Assembly (NCBI GenBank): GCA_947568835.1
Contig: OX387610.1
Span: 16,601,050-16,665,049, forward strand
DNA from: Protonemura montana
Lineage: Eukaryota; Arthropoda; Insecta; Plecoptera; Nemouridae
DNA length: 64,000 nt
Direction of reading: 5' to 3'
The notes below the pieces were generated by a model, which was given only the letters and a program-made list of their open reading frames with translations, made no database searches and was not told where the DNA came from. Positions 11,041 to 21,863 of the stretch are shown in pieces. The position numbers were made by a program, and so were the translations under genes. Numbering within the stretch: position 1 is the stretch's first letter; every line of letters begins with the position of its first letter.

Positions 11041-12260
11041 TAATATTATTTGCAGATTCATGTCATCATCCTAGCCAAAAACAGGGGGTGCTAAACACAT
11101 TAGCGACAAGATCAGCGAGATTAACAGATGAGGAACACTACGAGACAGAAAAAGAAACACTTAGGACCATTTTTCAACAGAATGGTTATAAAACCAAAGA
11201 AATAAGAAGAGTACTTGAAAAAATGAACCGATTAAAAAATAAAGAAAGTAGGGAAATAAACTCTGAGATAGTTGAAAAGGGAATTAGTGAAAACAGTTTA
11301 GATGAAATCAAATCCATCGCAGTTTTACCATATGTACCTAAGATAGGAGAGAAAATTAAAAAAGTACTGTCGAAAAACCAGATTTTTACAGCATTTAGGG
11401 CAGATAGAAAAATAAGTACAATGGTAAGACCAGTGAAGGATCAGGTTCCATTAGAATGCAAAGGCGTCTATGAGGTAAGTTGTGAGTGTGGAAAAGTTAC
11501 CATAAGAGAAACAGGTAGGAAAATTAGCACAAGAGTCAATTGGAACACGAAAGACACATAAGATTAGCAAAACAATCTAGCAGTGTTGGGGAAAAACAAA
11601 AACACTTAAATCAATCAGCTTGTGCAGAACACGGAAATGAGTTTCAACACCACATTAAAATAGACACGGTAAGGATTTTATGTCGAGATGATAGGAAATT
11701 CACTAGAAAAGTCAGAGAAGCAATAGAAATTAAAAAACAACCCAATAACTTCAATAGAGATGATAGTTTTCAACTAGATAGAGCTTGGGGAACAATTTTA
11801 CAACAGAAAAATAGAATAGAGTATATCAGTGAGGAGACAGAAGAAATCGGCACAAAGAATCCAGAAGAAAATATTTGGATAGGTAGATTAAGAACTAAAC
11901 GTAATGAATAAGGAAATTTTGATTGTATCACATAATGTTAGGACAACCTCGAAAAATTGGCGTTTTTTCCATACACATAATTAGTTAGTTAAAAAACGCC
12001 AATGTGTTCGAGTTCTTATTTCAGAAAATACACAATACATTAGTTTTTGAGTTATTGACCCTGATTATTTTGTTTAGATGTATTTAGGATGCTCGAACTA
12101 GGTAATTGTTATAATTTTATGTGGTTCTTTTATTATCGGAAAATTGTCAGGACTGCTCAAACCTCTGAAGAAGTAACTAGTATATGTTACGAAACGTCGG
12201 GAAATTTAGTAGCCCTTTACTTAGCATCCAAAACCCAGTTCAAATAGTTTTTCTAAAAAC
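11020..12260 (+). mobile_element. 5'-truncated Penelope-like retroelement inside the polymerase gene
   Basis: After an (att)n stretch (11018-11045) comes the C-terminal end of a Penelope reverse transcriptase (SCHHPSQKQGVLNTL near 11065) and a GIY-YIG-type endonuclease region. The latter shows GVYEVSCECG near 11468 and ETGRKISTRV, then a frameshift near 11540 into a frame with EHERHIRLAKQ. The expected catalytic Tyr-Ile-Gly-Glu block reads TIRETGR, so the Tyr and Gly are lost. The 3' end (11940-12260) is a repeat shared with 22690-22890, 28690-29035, 32082-32361 and 62076-62247. It carries cctctgaagaag and cgaaacgtcgg around a small stem-loop. Confidence 0.82.
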
Positions 12261-12268
12261 GTAAAATT

Positions 12269-12358
12269 GACGATCAGACACCTTCTCAGGAAGTTACGCA
12301 TGTAAAGCGTAGAAGTGCTCGTGTGTTGGCTCCAAACTGGAAACGATTTCACTTTTAG
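12269..12358 (+). pseudogene. C-terminal tail of a Polinton protein downstream of the Penelope insert
   Basis: A 29-codon basic tail (includes KRRSARVLAPNWKRFHF) ends with TAG at 12356-12358, nine bases before the integrase ATG. It has no start of its own. The simplest reading is that it is the end of the polymerase or a small neighbouring protein, cut off by the Penelope insertion. The family is not identified. Confidence 0.4.
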
Positions 12359-12366
12359 CAGCTGTC

Positions 12367-13455
12367 ATGAACGCTAAATCAAGAAAAATATTGCAGAAAA
12401 TATATTTTGACCCATCACACCCTGCAGGATTTTCAACGACAGGTCAATTATGGAAGGCAGCTGAGAAGAAAATACCTAAGATGCTCGTGCAGCAGTGGCT
12501 AGAATCTCAAGACGCGTACACATTACATCGTCCATTGAGGAAACGTTTCGAAAGAAATAGATATATTGTTAACTATATTGATGATGTTTGGCAGTCAGAC
12601 TTGTGTGATCTTCAATCTCTTAGTAAATATAATGATAATTATAAATATTTGTTGACTGTAATTGACATTTTCAGTAAATTTGCATGGGCGATACCTTTGC
12701 ACAATAAAACAAGTTTGGAAGTAATAAGAGGTTTCCAGGAAATATTTAAGTCCTCCAATCGTAAACCCACAAATTTAAATATGGACAAGGGCAAGGAATT
12801 CAAAAATAAAAAATTTCAAGCGTTTCTAACAGCGAGGAACATTAATTATTACTATGCTACAAATCCGGATATCAAAGCAGCTGTTGTTGAACGGTTTAAT
12901 AAAACATTAAAAACTAGGTTGTGGCGATATTTTACCTATTCATCATCTTATCGTTACATTGAGGTTCTTCCCGATCTTCTTCAAGCATATAATAACACTG
13001 TTCACCAGACAATAAAAATCGCACCAGTTCATGTGACGATTGATAACATGCTACAAGTATGGCGAACGCTAAACGATCGAGTGCCCTTCAAAAAATTAAA
13101 AAAGGATAAGTTCTCAGTTGGTGATCATGTACGAATTTCTAAAGAGAAAGAGCAGTTCGAGAAAGGTTTCGAAAGAAATTGGACGGACGAGATATTTATT
13201 ATTTCGGAAGTTCTTCCAAGACGTTATTTAACTGTTTATAGAATAGAAGATTTAAGTAATACACCTATCGATGGAACTTTTTACGAAATCGAGTTAAAAC
13301 GAGTACAAATTCGAAAATCTTCTGAATTTAAAATCGATAAAATCATCGCCACGAAGGGGAAGGGACGCAGTTCGAAAGTATTGGTCAAGTGGTACGGATA
13401 CCCATCATCTCAAAATTCTTGGGTTAAGAAATCAGAAATTATTAATTTAAAATGA
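12367..13455 (+). CDS. Polinton integrase with C-terminal chromodomain
   Basis: DDE-type integrase (rve fold) that would insert the element into chromosomal DNA. The 362-aa frame is fully open. The N-terminal part contains DPSHPAGFS, typical of Polinton integrases. The catalytic triad is visible: Asp78 (WQSDLCD), Asp140 (NMDKGKEF) and Glu175 (AAVVERFNKT), with the usual spacing of about 35 between the last two. The C-terminal 45 residues form a chromodomain-like motif (VLVKWYGYPSSQNSW), which in this family may steer insertion to chromatin marks. It overlaps the next gene by four bases (ATGA). It is one of the few undamaged frames in the element. Confidence 0.93.
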   Translation: MNAKSRKILQKIYFDPSHPAGFSTTGQLWKAAEKKIPKMLVQQWLESQDAYTLHRPLRKRFERNRYIVNYIDDVWQSDLCDLQSLSKYNDNYKYLLTVIDIFSKFAWAIPLHNKTSLEVIRGFQEIFKSSNRKPTNLNMDKGKEFKNKKFQAFLTARNINYYYATNPDIKAAVVERFNKTLKTRLWRYFTYSSSYRYIEVLPDLLQAYNNTVHQTIKIAPVHVTIDNMLQVWRTLNDRVPFKKLKKDKFSVGDHVRISKEKEQFEKGFERNWTDEIFIISEVLPRRYLTVYRIEDLSNTPIDGTFYEIELKRVQIRKSSEFKIDKIIATKGKGRSSKVLVKWYGYPSSQNSWVKKSEIINLK

Positions 13456-14226
13456 TTCAAAGTAGCAAAGAATTTTATTTAACCCTTTTGAGCAATAGTT
13501 CGGCGTCTTACTATCCGAAGAATACGGCAACTCGCTTTGTGACTCAATTACCACAACGCATAGAATTACAAGATGATATGGAATGTGCTTTATTTGAAAT
13601 CCATTATCCTTTCATTAATAACGTATTGATAAATGCAAATAAAGTGACCTACAGTGTAAAAACAGCTGATAAAGAAGATGTCATAACCAAGACGATTGAA
13701 ATTCAGCCTGGCTTCTATAATTCTGTGTCAGCAATTCATCACGCAGTAAATAGTGTCCTCGCAAACGTGACGGGAGACCTAAAGATTTTACTTACCGAAG
13801 CTAATTCATTCATGAGAGTAGATATTGCAGAAGATAGTATGATTAAATCTGTAGTGTTATCTGACAATCTAGGATTACAATTGGGATTCGAACCCGGTAT
13901 GAATATTGTTGCTGATAAAACGTCTCCACACAAATCCCGCTTGAATGTAGGGTTTCAAAAGCAGCTTCTTGTTTATTGTGATGTTTTTTAATCACACGTA
14001 GTGGGCGATATATTTGCGCCACTCGCAAATATGCTATACTCTCTGGTACAAGGAAAAATATGGAAGAAATCATTCACAGTCTTTCAATCCACCAATGTAT
14101 TTTCCGGTAGCTAAACGAGAGTTTTCATCGATTACTATAGATATAAGAGATGCATTTGGTGATTCAATCTCATTCGATTCTGATGTTCTAAGCGTTGTAC
14201 TACATTTCCGACTTCGTCGTAACTAG
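13452..14226 (+). pseudogene. Polinton penton-like minor capsid protein, frameshifted
   Basis: Minor capsid protein of the single-jelly-roll penton type. The first frame (13452-13991) begins MIQSSKEFYLTLLSNSS and contains FVTQLPQRIEL and ECALFEIHYP, a signature of this family. It runs into a stop near 13990. The C-terminal part continues in another frame, with YFPVAKREFSSITIDIRD near 14100 and the end at 14224-14226. At least two frame changes lie between 13975 and 14095. The start overlaps the integrase stop, so the two were probably co-transcribed. Confidence 0.8.
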
Positions 14227-14233
14227 ATTTAAA

Positions 14234-14359
14234 ATGTGTAAAAGCAGTAACTATCATGATCGATACATTGATTATTTCCAAAATCAATGTGGATCGGGGA
14301 TGAATATATATCACGGTAGCAAATTTCAGCGTGGTTGTGGACTAGCGTCATTTTTTTAA
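14234..14359 (+). CDS. Small Polinton virion-type protein (41 aa)
   Basis: A 41-aa frame lies in the gap between penton and the next gene, eight bases after the penton stop. It contains DRYIDYFQNQCGSG and ends FQRGCGLASFF. A short protein with a Gly-rich, aromatic C-terminus of this type is common at this position in Polintons and resembles pX-like peptides of adenovirus relatives. The match to that type is from memory of the pattern. The frame is undamaged. Confidence 0.6.
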   Translation: MCKSSNYHDRYIDYFQNQCGSGMNIYHGSKFQRGCGLASFF

Positions 14360-14362
14360 AAT

Positions 14363-14731
14363 ATGTGGCGATTAGCAGTACCGATATTTAAAAGTGGAGC
14401 TCGATCTCTTGCTCAAGAAGGACTCATGACTGGAGTAAATTTTGCAAATGATTTAATGGAAAGAAAAAATGTGAAACAATCGTTTGAAAATAGATTGAAG
14501 GAAGCTGGTTCGAATCTTAAACGAAAAGCCGAAGATAAACTTACTCTTATGAAAGGCTCTGGTCTTAAACGATTGAAAAGCTGCCAATCACTTCAGTTGG
14601 TGCCGGGCAACCGTGGTAGGAAGGCTGTTGTTGTTAAAAAGAAGAAGAGACAATCTTCGAGTCATCAACGCAAGAAAACCACCAAGAAGATCAAGTTATC
14701 GAGAAGAGTGCGAGATATTTTTGAAAAGTGA
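14363..14731 (+). CDS. Small basic Polinton protein (122 aa)
   Basis: Open 122-aa frame starting three bases after the previous stop. The N-terminal half is amphipathic (MWRLAVPIFKSGARSLAQEG) and the C-terminal half is very basic (KKKKRQSSSHQRKKTTKK), as expected for a nucleic-acid-condensing core protein or an adenovirus pVI/pVII-like virion protein. Its place between penton and major capsid genes supports a structural role. The exact family is not certain. Confidence 0.65.
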   Translation: MWRLAVPIFKSGARSLAQEGLMTGVNFANDLMERKNVKQSFENRLKEAGSNLKRKAEDKLTLMKGSGLKRLKSCQSLQLVPGNRGRKAVVVKKKKRQSSSHQRKKTTKKIKLSRRVRDIFEK

Positions 14732-14734
14732 AAA

Positions 14735-16037
14735 TGTCTGTTATACATAGCAATTCGATGGAGGCTATGAAATCTGAGCTCGATCTTTTCACAACACCTT
14801 TAACACTTAAGCAGCCATCGAATATGGATACAAAGCAGCATATAAACCTATTGTGTCTTTGGAAGGAAATTCACAATTCGAGTTTGTTGTAAATAATAAT
14901 GGCAATGAGTTCATTGATCTTGCATACACAGAGCTCCTTTTAACAGCAAAAATTACCAAAGCAGATGGTACTAATTTAATTGCTGATGATAAAGTTGTGA
15001 CCGGACCGGTCAATAACTGGATGCATAGTTTGTTTTCGCAAGTGGAGGTCTCATTGAATGGTAAACTGATATCATCGCCTTCACACACTTATGGTTATCG
15101 AGCATATATTGAAACTTTACTGAACTTTGGTTCATCAGCTAAAAAAACGCATTTAACTTCCAGACTGTGGTATAAAGATACTGCAGGTAAATTCAACGAT
15201 TTCAAGGATAATGATGGACTTGTTAAGAGGTCAAGCTTCATAAAAGGTAGTAAAACTGTGGATCTAATGTCTAGTATTCATCATGAGCTGTTTGCATCTG
15301 ATAAGCTGCTTATTAACGGTGTTGAAATGCGATTAAAATTTCATTTAAATAAAGACGCATTTCATTTAATGTCAGAAGATACTTCGGTAAAGACGCACAT
15401 TCTTGATGCGACGTTGTTTGTGAGGAAAGTCAGAATCAAACCTGAGCTGCATTGGGGATACTCGCGAGCACTCGAACGATCGAATCTGAAGTATCCATTG
15501 AATCGAGTAGAAATTAAAAATATTACAATCCCTGCGGGGGTCATATCTAGAACTATTGATAATTTATATTTAGGGACGTTACCTAAACGAGTTGCGATTG
15601 GATTTGTTTCAAATGCTGCGTTCAATGGAGATTTTGGGAAAAATCCTTTTTTCTTTGAAAATCATGATTTGAATTTTCTACAATTGTATGTAGATTCACA
15701 ACAAATTCCTACCACAGCTCTTCAGCCTGATTTCAAGAATAATCTATTCATTCCTGCATATAGGACATTGTTTGCAGGGACAGGCATTAATCATCAAGAT
15801 GTTGGAAATGATATATCTCGCGAGGAATACGCTCATGGATATTTTCTTACTGTTTTTGATCTTACTGCTGATCAGTCGGCGAGCTCAAACCATTGGTCTA
15901 TACAGCGAAACGGGTCATTCCGAATTGAAGTTCGATTCAACGCTACCTTAACAGGTCCTGTAGATATGATTTTATATTCCGAAAATGATAGTTTAATGGA
16001 AATAACTAGAGATAGAAATGTAATCACAGATTTTTAA
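14735..16037 (+). pseudogene. Polinton major capsid protein, one frameshift near the 5' end
   Basis: Double-jelly-roll major capsid protein. The start (MSVIHSNSMEAMKSELDLF) is at 14735, three bases after the previous stop. The frame changes between about 14790 and 14815, and from there a single open frame runs to 16037 (starting GYKAAYKPIVSLEGN and including NWMHSLFSQVEVSLNG, a conserved capsid segment). Only one lesion separates it from an intact gene of about 430 aa. A 136-bp piece equal to 15720-15855 also occurs at 1016-1152, outside the element. Confidence 0.87.
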
Positions 16038-16192
16038 TATAAAAAAGAAGATGATGTTTAGAAAACTAGAATTATTTTTCACCCCCTCCACTACTTTACT
16101 AAGTTATTGATGACGATGACTGCTATAATAACGATTTGGGATAGAAATAAAATCACTTTGAGTCAACGCATTGCAGAAGACGATTCAAAGTC

Positions 16193-17888
16193 ATGAATTC
16201 ACTACATCTTGAAGAAGTTATGCTATGTGACAAGTTCACAAGTCCGTTATTTCGTGGAGTATTCGCTGCAAACAATCTGCCTCGAATTGTGCAACATCCG
16301 TGTGTACTAATAGCGAACACAGATCCTTGTTACAAACCTGGCTCGCATTGTGCAACATCCGTGTGTACTAATAGCGAACACAGATCCTTGTTACAAACCT
16401 GGCTCGCATTGTGCAACATCCGTGTGTACTAATAGCGAACACTGATCCTAGTAACAAACCTGGCTCGCATTGTGCAACATCCGTGTGTACTAATAGCGAA
16501 CACTGATCCTAGTAACAAACCTGGCTCGCATTGTGTAACATCCGTGTGTACTAATAGCGAACACTGAACCTAGTAACAAACCTGGCTCGCATTGTGCAAC
16601 ATCCGTGTGTACTAATAGCGAACACTGATCCTAGTAACAAACCTGGCTCGCATTGTGTAACATCTGTGTGTACTAATAGCGAACACTGATCCTAGTAACA
16701 AACCTGGCTCGCATTGTGCAACATCCGTGTGTACTAATAGCGAACACTGATTCTAGTAACAAACCTGGCTCGCATTGTGTAACATCCGTGTGTACTAATA
16801 GCGAACACTGATCCTAGTAACAAACCTGGCTCGCATTGTGCAACATCCGTGTGTAATAATAGCGAACACTGATCCTAGTAACAAACCTGGCTCGCATTGT
16901 GTAACATCCGTGTGTACTAATAGCGAACACTGATCCTAGTAACAAACCTGGCTCGCATTGTGAAACATCCGTGTGTACTAATAGCGAACACTGATCCTAG
17001 TAACAAACCTGGCTCGCATTGTGCAACATCCGTGTGTACTAATAGCGAACACTGATCCTAGTAACAAACCTGGCTCGCATTGTGTAACATCCGTGTGTAC
17101 TAATAGCGAACACTGATCCTAGTAACAAACCTGGCTCGCATTGTGCAACATCCGTGTGTACTAATAGCGAACACTGATCCTAGTAACAAACCTGGCTCGC
17201 ATTGTGTAACATCCGTGTGTACTAATAGCGAACACTGATCCTAGTAACAAACCTGGCTCGCATTGTGCAACATCCGTGTGTAATAATAGCGAACACTGAT
17301 CCTAGTAACAAACCTGGCTCGCATTGTGTAACATCCGTGTGTACTAATAGCGAACACTGATCCTAGTAACAAACCTGGCTCGCATTGTGCAACATCCGTG
17401 TGTACTAATAGCGAACACTGATCCTAGTAACAAACCTGGCTCGCATTGTGCAACATCCGTGTGTACTAATAGCGAACACTGATCCTAGTAACAAACCTGG
17501 CTCGCATTGGGTTGCTTTTCACATCGACGAATTCGGACGAGGTGAATTTTTTGATTCTTATGGAATCCCACCAATTGTAAAAATGCATCACGAATTTTTG
17601 AGTCGTCAGTGTACTACATGGACATACAACGAAAAACAGCTTCAAAGTCCAACATCTGATGTCTGTGGTGAATGGGTAGCATTATTTCTCGCGCATCGAT
17701 CTCGAGATCTTAGCACGCAAGAATTCATGTATTTCTTTAATAATAGAACTTGTGATGAAAATGATCAACTCGCACGTTCATTGTTTCAAGAAAAATTCAA
17801 AACTTGTTTTACTCCTATCCGAAAATGTATGAACAATCAAACTTGTTGTAGTCATGAATGTAATCCACTTTATATGATGAGATTTTAA
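16193..17888 (+). pseudogene. Polinton adenain-like cysteine protease, disrupted by a minisatellite
   Basis: Capsid maturation protease of the adenain (C5) type. The N-terminal part (16193-16290) includes CDKFTSPLFRGVFAANN. The catalytic His is visible in SHWVAFHIDEFG (after 17500), the Asp/Glu region in EFFDSYG, and the catalytic Cys in SDVCGEWVALFLAHRS near 17660; a Cys-rich tail ends at 17886-17888. Between the two halves a 61-bp coding segment has been amplified to exactly 20 copies (16286-17505). The 19 extra copies (1,159 bp) shift the frame and bring in stops, so no protease can be made. Confidence 0.9.
16286..17505 (+). repeat. 61-bp minisatellite derived from protease coding sequence, 20 copies
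   Basis: The unit starts attgtgcaacatccgtg and ends acaaacctggctcgc. The array is 1,220 bp, exactly 20 units. It begins and ends in register with a single coding copy, so removing 19 units would join the flanking reading frames. Variants such as ttgtgtaac, gtgtaataat and actgatcctag are shared by alternate units, which implies duplication of two-unit blocks. Confidence 0.97.
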
Positions 17889-18948
17889 TAAATGTATGTC
17901 AATTTGGGATTCTGAGTTATTCATAAAACCTGCAAGCATCTTTTTCCTGTCTCCTTATATATTTAAAATAAAATTTATTGCCTGACTGAACAAGATCAAA
18001 CGTGATCGACACTTGTTAGCTGTGGAAAAAGGTGTCAGAAACAAATCTGAAATCTGCATACGATAGGATAAATGGAGAAGTTTCAATATCTGTAACTGAG
18101 ATAACTATCAAATTCTACCAAACGTATTCGATTCTTCAACTCACCTTGATATTTATATTTATTCAACATCGGCAATTTTCAAAAAATTATTCAATCAATA
18201 CTTTATATGATATTTTCGTGAATAAAAACGGATTATTATGGATGTAGACATGGATCTAGTTTCTGGAATTGGTAATGTTATAAAAGGTTTTTGCTCAATA
18301 AATACTCTCAGTGAATTCAGTTTTAAAACAAAATTTTTTCTTTTATTTGTGAATACAGTTCAGTTTTTTAAATATTTTTTTTTTCAATCCGTCAGCAAAT
18401 TTTAAATATCGTTAAATTCTAAAATTGCAGTTGGTGGGTACACCCCAAATTTTTTGGTGCCTTTAAAGGTTATAGTGATCTGTTTAAGATTAAAAGAGGT
18501 TAAATCTGAATCGGTAATTTAATTAAATCTAGCGGGGAGAAAATATTTCACACCGTTAACGGTGATTTGAATTTGACGACCGTATCTTGTTGTGATCGCC
18601 GCCCACTCATCGATTAGAAAAGCTATAGGTATGTTCTGGGAGTTCATCTATCTTTCCGAACTCAACTGCCTTGCAGCTCCCAAGTTGGTTAAGGAAGTCC
18701 ATCTGATAACAAAGAAAAATAGGAAAAACTGAATTAGTATATTTTATATTAGATGTAAATAAATTTCATTCTAGATTTGCAGAAATACTTCTGTGACAGA
18801 AAGTATCAAATCATCAAGAAGATTTTAATAAAAATATAAGGTTATTAGAGTTTCTAATAAATATAAAAATATAATTATACTACTTACTTTCTTGCAGTTG
18901 TTTCTGTTACTCCTACTGTTGCCGTAACTATTGCTCTTGCTGTTGCCT
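17889..18948. other. Polinton 3' region without a recognisable gene
   Basis: About 1.06 kb between the protease and the right terminal repeat. It is AT-rich, and a 71-aa frame (18032-18247) shows no family features. No ATPase motifs (Walker A GxxGxGK) are visible here on either strand. Confidence 0.5.
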
Positions 18949-19634
18949 CTCTGATAACTTTGAATCGAATGATGATGTCGGTGAGAACAGAACGTCGAAC
19001 AGTTCATTGTCCTAACATTTTGCTGATTTGCAATTATTGACCACTAAAATATTATCTAAAGTGCGTTCATTGTAATGTATAACCATCTAAACTCTGGGCA
19101 GTAATCGTGTATAATTACACAGGCATATAATGGAAACAGATGACGTTTCTTAAGAATAAACCTACTATAGAAGTACTTGTTATTTGGTACAGTGAAATCT
19201 GATTTTGTCAAATCAGCGATTGATCGATGAATCTACCAAGCAATACGAGGGCCACGCTGGGAAAATCTGGGAAAATGTTACATCGGCATTGCAATAATAT
19301 TTTTGTAGGAAGCTATAGTACAGTTCATTTAAGGTAGTACACCAGAAATGCATATATGCAGTTGAGTGTCAGGTGTATGATTATTTATGTAGAATGAACA
19401 GACTGTAGGTACTTGTCATTTAGTACAGTGACATCTGATCGTGGGAAATTAGATTAGGTTGCTGCATTTATATTTCTTAAACATCTAAAGTACATTTATT
19501 TTAAGAAATCACGTAAGAAGTGCACCTTAACATGCACGTATACATGCATGATTATATGCAGGAGGTCATCTCAATATGAATCGACTATAGTTATCTTCAA
19601 ATGTTATATCACCTTACACTACAAGCTAACAGTA
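18949..19634 (-). repeat. Polinton right terminal inverted repeat
   Basis: Reverse complement of 2784-3470, ending cactacaagctaacagta at 19634. Small differences between the two arms show that they have drifted since insertion. Confidence 0.9.
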
Positions 19635-19789
19635 AAAATGCGCACGCGCACATCTCAAATTTCTGCTGAATCTGCATTTTATTTCGTACCGTCCAAGACG
19701 CTAAGAATTTTCCGGGCGTCAGCAGTTTTCCCACAGAGGTCAATGACTTCCTTCCCTTCTGATCTAGAACCGGCCTTTCTCCCCTACTA

Positions 19790-20650
19790 CTCTGGAAGTG
19801 ATTAGACGTCACCTGCTGTAGTTTACTCCTTGTTCCCTACTTTAAGTAAGAGTGAAAACTTATTCCAAGTTAACCCTGTAACTCACTTTAGAAAGATATT
19901 ACAAAAAGCTACTTTATTCCTAAGATTAAGCTTAAGATTAGGATTAAGCCATTCTTAGATGTAAGTTAAAAGATTTTGTGAAACGGCTTCACATAAAAAT
20001 GTATCTTCGAATTCTGATTGCATTTCATGATATTTTTGCATTTTATGGGGACCCAGGCCCGGAATCAAATTCGGGAACATAATTTCTGCCTCAGCCTCGA
20101 AGCAAGCAAGTTACCAATGAGTCAAGCTGCCCTGGTAATTATGTCGTCTATGTTGATTGTGTTGTATAAGTATTCTGTTTTAAACATACTCTTGGTTAAC
20201 TGCTTTTCAATAATGAGACCCAACCTCCCTTGCGGTTTCTCGCTATCTCTTTAATAGAATTATGTCCCAGGTGAAGTTCTCCGGCTCACAACATAAGGAG
20301 GTGCCGGGAATCGAACTGCAGACCGCTTGCATTGAGAGCCCCGCCCATCCCACCAAACACCATGAATCTGCAAACATGTTGAGGAATTTATTATCAAACA
20401 TGTGATGCAATTTGTCTCTAATAATTAATTCAAGTCGCTACTGTGAAGAACAAAAATGGTCTGACCAGGATTTGAATTCGGACCGTCGAAATTTGCTAGT
20501 TGAGAAGCGACCAATCAAAGCAGAGCCGTCGAGACGAAGAGTGGAGTGGAAATCCAAATCAGAGTGGAAATAATAGAATATTCAAGATTCTTGCATTTAC
20601 GATCCATTTACTATTAGGAATTGTTTTAATAACCTATTAAAGTTTTTAAG
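19790..20650. repeat. Dispersed repeat shared with 44590-45300
   Basis: The two regions share tgattagacgtcacctgctg, cccaggcccggaatcaaatt and gtggaaatccaaatcagag in the same order, and each lies just upstream of a 5S-derived array. They are therefore copies of one composite unit. The copy here has an extra segment (20210-20375) that is missing in the other. Confidence 0.85.
20210..20375 (-). mobile_element. tRNA-derived SINE insertion
   Basis: Read on the minus strand, 20297-20362 ends like a tRNA 3' half: a B-box-like cagttcgattcccggcacc follows a degenerate tRNA 5' part. A short body with gggaggttgggtctcatt follows. The related repeat at 44590-45300 runs straight through this point (gcttttcaacatgttgagg), so this is an insertion with a natural empty site. 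Exact target duplication is unclear. Confidence 0.6.
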
Positions 20651-21863
20651 AGATCACCGAAGTTAAGCAAGACTGAGCTGGGTCAGGTTTTGGATGGGTG
20701 ACCACCATACACATGACCAGTTCTGTTCGGGAGAGAGGTTAGAGGGATGAAAGTTAAGCTACACTGCGCTGGGTCAGGTTTTGGATGGGTGACCATCATA
20801 CACATGACCAGTTCTGTTCGGGAGAGAGGTTGGAGGGATGAAAGTTAAGCAACACTGCGCTGGGTCAGGTTTTGGATGGGTGACCATCATACACATGACC
20901 AGTTCTGTTCGGGAGAGAGGTTGGAGGGATGAAAGTTAAGCAACACTGCGCTGGGTCAGGTATTGGATGGGTGACCATCATACACATGACCAGTTCTGTT
21001 CGGGAGAGAGGTTGGAGGGATGAAAGTTAAGCAACACTCCGCTGGGTCAGGTATTGGATGGGTGACCATCATACACATGACCAGTTCTGTTCGGGAGAGA
21101 GATTGGAGGGATGAAAGTTAAGCAACACTGCGCTGGGTCAGGTATTGGATGGGTGACCATCATACATATGACCAGTTCTGTTCGGGAGAGAGGTTGGAGG
21201 GATGAAAGTTAAGCAACACTGCGCTGGGTCAGGTATTGAATGGGTGACCATCATACACATGACCAGTTCTGTTCGGGAGAGAGATTGGAGGGATGAAAGT
21301 TAAGCAACACTGCGCTGGGTCAGGTATTGGATGGGTGACCATCATACATATGACCAGTTCTGTTCGGGAGAGAGGTTGGAGGGATGAAAGTTAAGCAACA
21401 CTGCGCTGGGTCAGGTATTGAATGGGTGACCATCATACACATGACCAGTTCTGTTCGGGAGAGAGGTTGAAGGGATGAAAGTTAAGCAACACTGAGCTGG
21501 GTCAGGTATTGGATGAGTGACCATCATACATATGACTAGTTCTGTTCGGGAGAGAGGTTGGAGGGATGAAAGTTAAGCAACACTGTGCTGGGTCAGGTAT
21601 TGGATGAGTGACCATCATACATATGACTAGTTCTGTTCGGGAGAGAGGTTGGAGGGATGAAAGTTAAGCAACACTGTGCTGGGTCAGGTATTGGATGAGT
21701 GACCATCATACATATGACTAGTTCTGTTCGGGAGAGAGTTTGGAGGGATGAAAGTTAAGCAGCACTGTGCTGGGTCAGGTATTGGATGGGTGACCATCAT
21801 ACACATGACCAGTTCTGTTCGGGAGAGAGGTTGGAGGGATGAAAGTTAAGCAACACTGCGCTG
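20650..21863 (+). repeat. 91-bp satellite built from a 5S-derived SINE head, about 13 copies
   Basis: Units begin ttaagcaacactgcgctg, carry ggatgggtgaccatcat (5S box C region) and end gaggttggagggatgaaag. Spacing is exactly 91 bp (for example 20845 to 20936). The first copy still has the upstream 5S-like agatcaccgaagttaagc. Each unit therefore keeps part of a 5S internal promoter. Confidence 0.93.

Larger units (their letters stand above)
2784..19634. mobile_element. Polinton/Maverick DNA transposon, degraded
   Basis: The boundaries come from terminal inverted repeats of about 690 bp, 2784-3470 and 18949-19634. Inside are the Polinton genes: protein-primed DNA polymerase B (7000-11040), retroviral-type integrase (12367-13455), penton-like minor capsid protein (13452-14226), two small virion-type proteins, double-jelly-roll major capsid protein (14735-16037) and adenain-like protease (16193-17888). 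All read on the plus strand. The 16.85-kb length is normal for the family. No ATPase of the FtsK/HerA packaging type is found. I see no clean 6-bp target duplication. Polymerase, capsid proteins and protease carry stops, frameshifts or repeat expansions, so the element cannot be autonomous. Confidence 0.93.

Noticed and set aside
10986..11074. Poly-isoleucine end of the polymerase frame
   Set aside because: Produced by an (att)n microsatellite at the junction with the Penelope fragment, not a real C-terminus.
18032..18247. 71-aa frame at the right end of the Polinton as the missing ATPase
   Set aside because: No Walker motifs and too short; AT-rich chance frame.
2778..19640. Target-site duplication of the Polinton
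   Set aside because: The bases outside the inverted repeats (aatctc and aaaatg) do not match; flanks seem rearranged.
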